NCBI GenBank assembly: GCA_027009095.1
Contig: JALVDG010000437.1
Span: 1 to 6,658, forward strand
Reading direction: 5' to 3'
DNA: 6,658 nt
Source: Thiotrichaceae bacterium
GTDB taxonomy: Bacteria > Pseudomonadota > Gammaproteobacteria > Thiotrichales > Thiotrichaceae
The number at the start of each line of letters is the position of its first letter. The stretch's first letter is position 1. The translations under genes were made by a program, and so were the position numbers. The notes below the pieces were generated by a model. The model saw only the letters and a list, made by a program, of their open reading frames with translations. It did no database searches and was not told the origin of the DNA. Below are positions 1-6,094 of this stretch, in pieces.

Positions 1-663
1 GGTGGCATAGCGTGGATCAATCGTAATATCATTGAGGTTATTTAAGCCGCTAAACAGGTTGACTTTGCTGAACTTACTGACACCTGTAATAAACACAAAT
101 TTGATATAACGGTCGCTGTCTTTAATCACCGAATAAATATTCTTTAAACGGTCACGCATAATTCTGGCAGTGTCTTTATCACTAATATTATCCAAAATCG
201 GTTTGTCGTATTCATCGACTAGTATCACTACTTTGCCATATTCATCATAGGCAGCTTCGATTAGCTCGGCAAAACATTCCTTAGCATCGGTGATATTTTC
301 ACAGCGAAGTTTTAGACGTTTTTGATTATGTTTTAGAATGCTGATAATGGTGCGGTCTAAAGCATCTTGTGCATTATCTCCTTGATGCACCCCTGCGCCA
401 AAACTGATTTTTATAACAGGATAGGTGGTTCTCCAGTCCCATTGCTCATGGATTGCTAGATCTTTGAATAGCGCTTGTTTTCCTTGAAAAATATCTTGCA
501 ACGTGTCAATAAAAAGCGATTTCCCAAAGCGACGTGGGCGAGAGAGAAAATAATAACGTCCATTTTCAATTAATTTTAAGGCAATGTCTGTTTTATCCAC
601 ATACACATAATCTTCATTGCGTATATCTTGAAAAGTTTGAATACCAATAGGGAGTTTTTTCAC
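1..663 (-). CDS. AAA-ATPase-like domain protein, N-terminal part (cut by window edge)
   Basis: The first 221 codons of a - strand gene run open to the window edge. Seen: the N-terminus reads (M)KKLPIGIQTFQDIRNED, followed by a Walker A variant RPRRFGKS at residues 42-49. A hydrophobic Walker B strand runs into DEYDKP at residues 150-155, and a sensor-like FITGVSKFSKVNLFSGLNN segment lies near the end. This arrangement is typical of the AAA-ATPase-like family (the domain often paired with a C-terminal PD-(D/E)XK nuclease-like DUF1703 domain, which would lie outside the window). The start is GTG at 663-661: an in-frame TAA lies two codons upstream (669-667), no in-frame ATG precedes the P-loop, and an AAAGG ribosome site sits 10 bases before it. 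The cellular role of the family is poorly known; members are often multicopy in gammaproteobacteria and Bacteroidetes. It is divergent from nap and nothing seen ties it to nitrate reduction. Confidence 0.85.
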   Translation of the reverse strand, partial: MKKLPIGIQTFQDIRNEDYVYVDKTDIALKLIENGRYYFLSRPRRFGKSLFIDTLQDIFQGKQALFKDLAIHEQWDWRTTYPVIKISFGAGVHQGDNAQDALDRTIISILKHNQKRLKLRCENITDAKECFAELIEAAYDEYGKVVILVDEYDKPILDNISDKDTARIMRDRLKNIYSVIKDSDRYIKFVFITGVSKFSKVNLFSGLNNLNDITIDPRYAT

Positions 664-736
664 TTTTTACTTACCTTTATTGCCCATCACCGTTGTACTA
701 CGCTATCTGTTGCATCACCAAATACTAGCATAAAGT

Positions 737-776
737 AAGGGATAATTATTTTGCATAACAACTTAAAATATCCCTT
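737..776. repeat. 8-bp perfect inverted repeat in the intergenic region
   Basis: AAGGGATA at 737-744 is mirrored by TATCCCTT at 769-776, with 24 bases between them. The arms stop exactly there, since the flanking bases do not pair. The stem has only three G-C pairs and no T-run follows it on either strand, so it does not look like an intrinsic terminator. Its centre is about 114 bases upstream of the predicted napF transcription start. It could be an operator for a dimeric regulator or a leader hairpin of the divergent gene; which of these is unknown. Confidence 0.5.
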
Positions 777-822
777 CGCTATCTACAATCTCCCACCCTT
801 TCAAAGCAAAAATAAAATTACA

Positions 823-836
823 TTGATCTAGGTTAA
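823..836 (+). promoter_or_regulatory. FNR/Anr-like binding site upstream of napF
   Basis: TTGAT-CTAG-GTTAA matches the FNR consensus TTGAT-N4-ATCAA at 8 of 10 positions, with a perfect left half-site and a degenerate right half-site. Its centre (829.5) lies exactly 41.5 bases upstream of the start point predicted from the TATATT hexamer at 859-864. That is the position of FNR at class II activated promoters. FNR-family control of nap operons is established in gammaproteobacteria. Use of this site here is inferred from sequence and spacing only. Confidence 0.6.
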
Positions 837-858
837 CGATTCATTTTAGTGCTTAGCG

Positions 859-864
859 TATATT
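859..864 (+). promoter_or_regulatory. Probable sigma-70 -10 hexamer of the nap operon
   Basis: TATATT matches the TATAAT consensus at 5 of 6 positions and predicts a transcription start near base 871, leaving a leader of about 29 bases before the napF ATG. No good -35 hexamer accompanies it, which fits an activator-dependent promoter using the FNR-like box just upstream. The surrounding DNA is AT-rich, so other -10 positions cannot be excluded. Confidence 0.5.
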
Positions 865-899
865 AAAAAATATTAACAATACACAGTAGCGCAAAAACT

Positions 900-1409
900 A
901 TGGCAGGACCTGACCTACATCGACGTGCCTTCTTACGGGGTCGCAGTCCTAAGCTGAATAAAATGGCGATACGTCCGCCGTGGACGTTGCCTTTTGATGC
1001 CTTTGTTGAGCAATGCTCGCGTTGTGATAACTGTATTGAGGCTTGTCCTGAAAACATTCTTATCAAGGGTGATGGCAATTATCCTGAAATCGATTTTTCA
1101 CGCGGTGAATGTACCTTTTGTGAGAAATGCGCTAATAGCTGCGAAGAGGCGGTTTTTCTTACCGAACAGCGTAGCACAAAGGATGCGTGGGCATTGCAAG
1201 TGAATGTGCTGGATAGCTGTTTATCACTTAATCGCATTACTTGCCGTAGTTGTGGCGATCATTGTGAGACGCGTGCGATTCGCTTTCAGATACAAGTCGG
1301 TGGCATCGCACGACCCATTATAGAACAAGGGCAATGTACCGCTTGTGGTGCGTGTGTTTATGTCTGCCCAAATCAATCTATCGAAATTAAACAGACGGAA
1401 GGTGCTTAG
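900..1409 (+). CDS. napF: NapF, ferredoxin-type maturation protein of periplasmic nitrate reductase
   Basis: NapF is a cytoplasmic iron-sulfur protein that interacts with NapA before export and is thought to help load its [4Fe-4S] cluster. Seen in the 169 residues: an N-terminal RRAFLRGR motif at 8-15, a conserved RPPW at 25-28, and four cysteine groups at C39/42/45/49, C71/74/77/81, C107/115/118/122 and C146/149/152/156. The third group has the wide C-x7-C spacing that is also present in E. coli NapF, so it is a family trait and not damage. Length is close to the 164 residues of E. coli NapF. The ATG at 900 is the only usual start after an in-frame stop at 864-866 that keeps the N-terminal RR motif, but it has no clear Shine-Dalgarno sequence, so translation initiation may be weak. 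It is the first gene of the operon, and its stop codon abuts the napD start. Confidence 0.95.
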   Translation: MAGPDLHRRAFLRGRSPKLNKMAIRPPWTLPFDAFVEQCSRCDNCIEACPENILIKGDGNYPEIDFSRGECTFCEKCANSCEEAVFLTEQRSTKDAWALQVNVLDSCLSLNRITCRSCGDHCETRAIRFQIQVGGIARPIIEQGQCTACGACVYVCPNQSIEIKQTEGA

Positions 1410-1706
1410 ATGACAGCCACAAAGGATACTTCGGACACCATTAGCATCTGCGGGGTGATGGCGCAGGTGCTTCCTGACAAAGTTGATGAGGTTAAAGCGC
1501 GCATGTTGCAGATCGCGGGCTTGGAAATTCATGGTATTGGCGAGGATGGCAAAATGGTGATTACTGTCGAGTCCAATAGCTATAAAGACACAGGGGAGCG
1601 TATTAGCGCCTTACAAAAACTCAAGGGGGTTATTTCTGCCTCCATGATTTATCAACATACCGAAACACTTGAAGAACAAGCACTTGAAACGAATACAGCT
1701 CCTTAA
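1410..1706 (+). CDS. napD: NapD, chaperone for the NapA Tat signal peptide
   Basis: NapD is a small cytoplasmic protein with a ferredoxin-like fold. It binds the twin-arginine signal peptide of NapA and holds back export until the cofactors are inserted. The 98 residues show the family pattern: an early SICGVMAQVLPDKVDEV strand-helix start (E. coli: VCSLVVQAK), a central MVITVES strand matching LIVVVEA, and a late KGVISASMIYQH matching EGVLAVSLVYHQ, followed by a Glu-rich tail. Overall it is slightly longer than E. coli NapD (87 residues), mainly at the two ends. ATG follows the napF TAG directly, and GGAAGG at 1397-1402 inside the napF 3' end gives a ribosome site with a 7-base spacer. The two genes are therefore likely to be translationally coupled. 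The next gene is its client, napA. Confidence 0.93.
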   Translation: MTATKDTSDTISICGVMAQVLPDKVDEVKARMLQIAGLEIHGIGEDGKMVITVESNSYKDTGERISALQKLKGVISASMIYQHTETLEEQALETNTAP

Positions 1707-1708
1707 CA

Positions 1709-1744
1709 ATCAATACTAAGGCTGCATGGCTACCTTGAATTGAT
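1709..1744 (+). repeat. Imperfect hairpin in the napD-napA gap
   Basis: ATCAAT (1709-1714) can pair with ATTGAT (1739-1744), and AAGG (1718-1721) with CCTT (1733-1736). Together they form a stem with a small internal loop and an 11-base terminal loop just after the napD stop. It ends about 15 bases before the napA ribosome site. It is too weak and lacks a T-run for a terminator. It could modulate mRNA stability or be chance. Confidence 0.25.
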
Positions 1745-1759
1745 AGCCCAACAACCGAT

Positions 1760-1765
1760 GAGGAA
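1760..1765 (+). promoter_or_regulatory. Ribosome binding site that fixes the napA start
   Basis: GAGGAA ends 7 bases before the ATG at 1773. The reading frame stays open upstream to a TTG at 1740 and an ATG at 1758, but neither of these has a comparable site. Starting at 1773 gives a protein that begins MKRRDFIK, the expected Tat signal start. Confidence 0.85.
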
Positions 1766-1772
1766 TCCTTTT

Positions 1773-4310
1773 ATGAAGAGACGTGATTTTATTAAAACAA
1801 ATGCCGTGGCAGCCGTTGCAACCGCTGCGGGGATAAGCATCCCTTGGGTAAAAACAGCCGAAGCGAAGGATACTAAAATTCGTTGGGATAAAGCCCCTTG
1901 TCGTTTTTGTGGTACGGGCTGTTCTGTTTTAGTCGGTACGAAAGATGGACGCATTGTGGCAACACAGGGCGACCCTGATGCTCCTGTTAATCGTGGCTTA
2001 AACTGTATTAAAGGTTATTTTCTGTCGAAAATCATGTATGGAAAAGATCGCTTAACCACGCCTTTATTGCGTAAGAAAAACGGTAAATATGATAAAGAAG
2101 GTGACTTCACCCCCGTCTCTTGGGATGAAGCGTTCGATATTATGGAAGAAAAGTGGAAAGCCGCACTTAAAAAGGACATGGCAAGCAATAAAGGGAAAAA
2201 ACCAGAGGAAATGACCTCTACCGTGGGCATGTTTGGCTCAGGTCAGTGGACAATTTTTGAAGGTTATGCGGCATCGAAGTTAATGAAAGCGGGCTTTCGC
2301 TCTAATCATATTGATCCGAATGCGCGTCACTGTATGGCATCTGCGGTGGCAGGGTTTATTCGTACCTTTGGTTCGGATGAGCCAATGGGTTGCTATGATG
2401 ATTTGGAAAATGCCGATGCCTTTGTATTGTGGGGCTCGAATATGGCAGAAATGCACCCCATTTTATGGACGCGTTTAACTGATCGTCGTCTCACAGGAAA
2501 AGATGTCAAAGTGGCGGTGCTATCAACCTATGAACACCGTAGTTTTGATTTAGCCGATTTACCGATTGTGTTTAATCCGCAGTCTGATTTAGCCATGCTG
2601 AACTACATCGCCAATTATATTATTCAAAATGATGCGGTGAATGAAGATTTTGTGAAGAAACACGTTAAATTCCGCCGTGGTGTGACTGATATTGGTTATG
2701 GTCTGCGCCCTGATCATCCTTTAGAAAAAGCAGCTAAAAACGCGAAAAAGGCAAAAGCATCCGAGCCGATGAGCTTTGAAGAATATAAAGAATATGTAAG
2801 TGAATACACCCTTGATAAAGCGCATGAAATTTCAGGTGTACCCAAAGAATCACTGGAAGAATTAGCCAAGCTTTATGCCGACCCTAAACGTAAGGTTGTT
2901 TCTTACTGGACAATGGGATTTAACCAGCATACCCGTGGTTCTTGGGCTAATAACTTGATGTATAACGTGCATCTGCTAACAGGTAAAATCTCTGAGCCAG
3001 GTAATGGACCTTTCTCACTCACAGGGCAACCGTCTGCCTGTGGTACAGCGCGTGAAGTTGGTACATTCTCACATCGTTTGCCTGCCGATTTAGTGGTCAA
3101 AAAGAAAAAGCATCGTGATTTTGTCGAGAAGGTTTGGAGATTACCAGAGGGCACTATTCCAGGAAAACCAGGCTATCATGCGGTGTTACAAAACCGTATG
3201 CTCAAAGATGGCAAGCTCAATGTGTATTGGGTGCAGTGTAATAATAATATGCAGGCTGCGGCTAATCTTAATGAAGAGACCTATCCTGGTTATCGTAACC
3301 CCGAAAACTTTATTGTTGTTTCCGACCCCTACCCTACCGTCACCGCAATGGCTGCCGATTTAATTCTACCCACGGCAATGTGGACAGAAAAAGAAGGGGC
3401 ATACGGTAATGCCGAGCGTCGTACTCAATTCTGGCGACAACAAGTTAAAGCCCCAGAGGGAGCGCGTTCCGATTTATGGCAACTGGTTGAGTTTTCAAAA
3501 CGCTTTAAAGTAGAAGACGCTTGGCCCGCAGAGCTTATTGCCAAACAACCTGAGCTTGCAGGAAAAACCCTCTTTGAAGTGCTGTATAAAAACGGCAATG
3601 TAGATAAATACCCTAAGCAACAAGTCAAAGATGATCGCGGTAATAGCTATTCTAATGATGAGATGGATGCTTTCGGCTTCTATTTACAAAAAGGCTTATT
3701 TGAAGAATATCGCGATATTACTATCAACAGTCCTAAAGGGAAAGTACACGCCCTCGCGGAGTTCGATGCTTACCATAAAGCGCGTGGTATACGTTGGCCC
3801 GTAATTGATGGCAAAGAAACCTTATGGCGTTACCGTAAAGGCTATGACCCACAAGTACGCGAAGGTAAAGAAGTGGATTTCTACGGGCATAAAGACGGTA
3901 CTGCCAATATCTTTGCCTTACCCTATGAGCAACCTCCTGAAATGCCTGATAAAGACTACGATATGTGGCTCTGTACAGGACGCGTACTTGAGCATTGGCA
4001 TTCAGGCTCTATGACACGTCGTGTCCCTGAGTTATATCGTGCTGTACCTGATGCGGTTGTCTTTATGCACCCTGATGATGCTAAAAAGCGTGGCTTACAA
4101 CGCGGCATGGCGGCAAAAATCATTAGTCGTCGTGGTGAGATTATTGCCAATGTCGAAACCCGTGGGCGTAATAAACCGCCTGTTGGTTTGGTATTTGTGC
4201 CTTGGTTTGATGCCAGTCGTCTTATTAATAAAGTCACGCTAGATGCTACTTGTCCGATCTCAAAAGAAACGGACTATAAAAAATGTGCGATTAAAATTGT
4301 TAAGGCATAG
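1773..4310 (+). CDS. napA: NapA, catalytic subunit of periplasmic nitrate reductase
   Basis: NapA reduces nitrate to nitrite in the periplasm using a Mo-bis-MGD cofactor and one [4Fe-4S] cluster, receiving electrons from NapB. From the ATG at 1773 the protein has 845 residues (E. coli 828). Seen: a Tat signal with RRDFIK at 3-8, an Ala-rich hydrophobic stretch and an AEA cleavage motif near residue 31. Cluster ligands are C43, C46, C50 and C78, and the conserved Lys (K80) follows in NCIKG. The presumed Mo ligand is C187 in [12 protein letters not shown]. Strongly conserved later blocks include [47 protein letters not shown] and [17 protein letters not shown]. Near-collinearity with E. coli NapA and export by Tat separate it from cytoplasmic assimilatory NasA. 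A short Lys-rich insertion at about 133-147 is the main length difference. No frameshift or missing catalytic residue was found. napD lies 66 bases upstream and napG 32 bases downstream. Confidence 0.98.
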   Translation: MKRRDFIKTNAVAAVATAAGISIPWVKTAEAKDTKIRWDKAPCRFCGTGCSVLVGTKDGRIVATQGDPDAPVNRGLNCIKGYFLSKIMYGKDRLTTPLLRKKNGKYDKEGDFTPVSWDEAFDIMEEKWKAALKKDMASNKGKKPEEMTSTVGMFGSGQWTIFEGYAASKLMKAGFRSNHIDPNARHCMASAVAGFIRTFGSDEPMGCYDDLENADAFVLWGSNMAEMHPILWTRLTDRRLTGKDVKVAVLSTYEHRSFDLADLPIVFNPQSDLAMLNYIANYIIQNDAVNEDFVKKHVKFRRGVTDIGYGLRPDHPLEKAAKNAKKAKASEPMSFEEYKEYVSEYTLDKAHEISGVPKESLEELAKLYADPKRKVVSYWTMGFNQHTRGSWANNLMYNVHLLTGKISEPGNGPFSLTGQPSACGTAREVGTFSHRLPADLVVKKKKHRDFVEKVWRLPEGTIPGKPGYHAVLQNRMLKDGKLNVYWVQCNNNMQAAANLNEETYPGYRNPENFIVVSDPYPTVTAMAADLILPTAMWTEKEGAYGNAERRTQFWRQQVKAPEGARSDLWQLVEFSKRFKVEDAWPAELIAKQPELAGKTLFEVLYKNGNVDKYPKQQVKDDRGNSYSNDEMDAFGFYLQKGLFEEYRDITINSPKGKVHALAEFDAYHKARGIRWPVIDGKETLWRYRKGYDPQVREGKEVDFYGHKDGTANIFALPYEQPPEMPDKDYDMWLCTGRVLEHWHSGSMTRRVPELYRAVPDAVVFMHPDDAKKRGLQRGMAAKIISRRGEIIANVETRGRNKPPVGLVFVPWFDASRLINKVTLDATCPISKETDYKKCAIKIVKA

Positions 4311-4342
4311 GTAAGTTCCTAAGTCATAAATGAGTCAGAATA

Positions 4343-5206
4343 ATGGATAAGTCCAGACGAAAATTTTTAGCGGAATCCGTTAAAACAGCCAGTGCTGTCA
4401 GTTTGGCAGCCTTGGGGTTGGGCTTATATGCGCGTCAAAGCAAGGCAATGCTACCCGCACAAGCGATTCGCCCACCTGGGGCATTGGATGAAGCCGATTT
4501 TTTAGGTGCTTGTGTCCGTTGTGGCTTATGTGTGCGTGATTGCCCTTACGACACTTTACATCTTGCCGAGCTAGGCAGTGCCATTGCTACAGGCACGCCG
4601 TATTTTGTTGCACGGCAAACGCCTTGCGAAATGTGTGAGGATATTCCTTGTGTGGTCGCTTGCCCTACGGGTGCATTAAACCATCAACTGACACATATTG
4701 ATGATGCGCGCATGGGGCTAGCGGTGGTGATCGATAAAGAAGGTTGTATTGCTTTTCAAGGCTTACGTTGCGAGGTTTGTTATAACGTCTGCCCTGTGCG
4801 CGATAAAGCGATAACCTTAGATACACGTCACAATAGACGTACAGGAATGCACGCTTATCAAGTCCCTGTAGTACATTCTGATGCCTGTACGGGCTGTGGA
4901 AAATGTGAAGAAGCTTGCATTCTTGAAGGCGAATCAGCGATTAAAGTAATCCCCTCACATTTAGCCAAATCAGGTGGATCGCCTCATTACCGTTTAGGCT
5001 GGAAAGAAAAGCAACGCGCAGGTGGCTCTTTGGTTAGCCCCGATGCTAAACATCGTTTTAATTTGCCTGAGGGTATGGATTATGACTATTCGGGCAAAGG
5101 CTTAATTAAAAAAGGCGAAAAGAAAATAGGTGATTCCGAAAGGCAAGAGGATAGCCCGTTTTCGAGCAATCCACTAGATACCCTTAACCGTAAAGGTGGC
5201 TTGTAA
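4343..5206 (+). CDS. napG: NapG, periplasmic ferredoxin-type quinol dehydrogenase subunit
   Basis: NapG is a Tat-exported protein with four [4Fe-4S] clusters that works with membrane NapH to pass electrons from quinol towards the NapAB complex. Seen in the 287 residues: a textbook Tat motif SRRKFL at 4-9, a hydrophobic stretch, and a possible SKA cleavage site at 33-35. The RPPGALDE signature follows at 43-50. Cysteine groups are C57/60/63/67, C95/98/103/107, C135/143/146/150 and C182/185/188/192, with the family's CEMCEDIPC and HSDACTGCGKCE segments. E. coli NapG ends shortly after the block matching HYRLGW (215-220). Here a hydrophilic tail of about 67 residues follows, rich in Lys, Gly, Ser and Asp and ending LDTLNRKGGL. 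The gene start has only a weak ribosome site (GAG at 4332-4334), so translation may depend on coupling to napA. It overlaps napH by one base. Confidence 0.95.
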   Translation: MDKSRRKFLAESVKTASAVSLAALGLGLYARQSKAMLPAQAIRPPGALDEADFLGACVRCGLCVRDCPYDTLHLAELGSAIATGTPYFVARQTPCEMCEDIPCVVACPTGALNHQLTHIDDARMGLAVVIDKEGCIAFQGLRCEVCYNVCPVRDKAITLDTRHNRRTGMHAYQVPVVHSDACTGCGKCEEACILEGESAIKVIPSHLAKSGGSPHYRLGWKEKQRAGGSLVSPDAKHRFNLPEGMDYDYSGKGLIKKGEKKIGDSERQEDSPFSSNPLDTLNRKGGL

Positions 5207-6081
5207 TGAAGTCTAAGGGAATAAACGCAGGTGCAGAGGCGATTGTCGCCAAAGGTTGGATTGGGGCGCACAAATGGCTAATCTTACGTCGTTTGAGTCA
5301 ACTCTCTATTTTAGCCTTATTTATACTCAGCCCTTGGTTTGCCAAGCTAACAGAAATTTGGCTGATTAAAGGCAATTTAGCCAGCAGTCTAACCTTAAAT
5401 ACAATTCCACTGACTGATCCCTATGTCTTATTACAGTCTATTGTTGCAGGACAATCGCCAATTAGCACAGGGTTTATAGGCGCACTGATTGTTGCTTGTT
5501 TTTACTTTGTCGTTGGTGGTCGAGTGTATTGTAGTTGGGTTTGTCCCATTAATATTGTCACCGATATTGCCGCATGGTTACGAGCAAAGTTAAAGATTAA
5601 AGGTGGCGTAGTCATGACACGCAATAGCCGCTACTGGATATTAGCCTTCACCCTATTGCTTTCCTTTATCACAGGCACATTAGCATGGGAATTAATCAAC
5701 CCCGTATCCATCGTGTTTCGTGGGCTAGTGTTTGGCATTGGTTTAGCATGGGGCATGATACTTGCTATTTTTCTGCTCGATTTTGCCGTCAGCCGTCGCG
5801 CATGGTGTGGGCATCTTTGTCCTGTGGGGGCTTTTTATAGCTTACTAGGTCATAAACCACTGATTCGAGTGGATGCTTATCAGCGTGAGAAATGTGATGA
5901 CTGTATGGACTGTTTTCTGGTTTGCCCTGAACAACAGATTATAAAACAACCCTTAAAAGGTGCTGCCAAAGGTATATCGTCAGTGATCACATCGAGCCAA
6001 TGCACAAACTGCGGACGTTGTATTGATGTCTGTGCTGAGGATGTTTTTAGGTTTCAATCGTACATAAAAAAATTGAGATGA
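5206..6081 (+). CDS. napH: NapH, membrane ferredoxin-type quinol dehydrogenase subunit
   Basis: NapH is an integral membrane iron-sulfur protein that forms the quinol-oxidising site with NapG. Seen in the 291 residues: four hydrophobic segments at about 30-48, 86-104, 143-161 and 172-193. The two CX3CP motifs of the family follow the second and fourth (C109-x3-C113-P in GRVYCSWVCP and C201-x3-C205-P in RRAWCGHLCP). Two C-terminal [4Fe-4S] motifs are present at C230/233/236/240-P and C266/269/272/276, the second with Ala in place of Pro. Arg and Lys flank the cytoplasmic loops, which fits both ends being inside. Length matches E. coli NapH (287). The ATG shares its A with the napG TAA, and AAAGGTGG at 5192-5199 supplies a strong ribosome site, so the pair is translationally coupled. 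The next gene, napB, begins 13 bases after the stop. Confidence 0.96.
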   Translation: MKSKGINAGAEAIVAKGWIGAHKWLILRRLSQLSILALFILSPWFAKLTEIWLIKGNLASSLTLNTIPLTDPYVLLQSIVAGQSPISTGFIGALIVACFYFVVGGRVYCSWVCPINIVTDIAAWLRAKLKIKGGVVMTRNSRYWILAFTLLLSFITGTLAWELINPVSIVFRGLVFGIGLAWGMILAIFLLDFAVSRRAWCGHLCPVGAFYSLLGHKPLIRVDAYQREKCDDCMDCFLVCPEQQIIKQPLKGAAKGISSVITSSQCTNCGRCIDVCAEDVFRFQSYIKKLR

Positions 6082-6094
6082 GAGAGGTTATAAG

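Larger units (their letters stand above)
664..899. other. Divergent intergenic region between the ATPase gene and napF
   Basis: This 236-base AT-rich stretch separates two genes that read away from each other, so promoters for both must lie here. No open reading frame, tRNA or terminator with a U-tract was found. It contains a perfect 8-bp inverted repeat at 737-744/769-776 and, nearer napF, an FNR-like site followed by a -10 hexamer. No convincing -35/-10 pair was found for the - strand gene, and no clear NarL/NarP 7-2-7 heptamer pair was seen. Confidence 0.8.

Noticed and set aside
737..776. Intrinsic terminator at the intergenic inverted repeat
   Set aside because: The stem is AT-rich with three G-C pairs, has a 24-base loop and no T-run on either side, and both neighbouring genes read away from it.
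831..880. GGTTAACGAT (831-840) and TATTAACAAT (871-880), a near-repeat spaced 40 bases apart, and the TATTAA direct repeat at 861-866/871-876
   Set aside because: These are short, imperfect and made of A/T-rich words that are expected by chance in this promoter region.
1020..1380. The irregular third cysteine group of NapF (C107/115/118/122) as a damaged cluster site
   Set aside because: E. coli NapF has the same C-x7-C-x2-C-x3-C spacing, so this is the family pattern.
1224..1532. 102-residue open frame on the - strand across napF and napD
   Set aside because: It runs opposite two well-supported genes with conserved motifs and has no recognisable domain or ribosome site; it is a shadow of them.
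1740..1772. Upstream TTG (1740) or ATG (1758) as the napA start
   Set aside because: Neither has a good ribosome site, both would put extra residues in front of the Tat motif, and GAGGAA at 1760-1765 points to the ATG at 1773.
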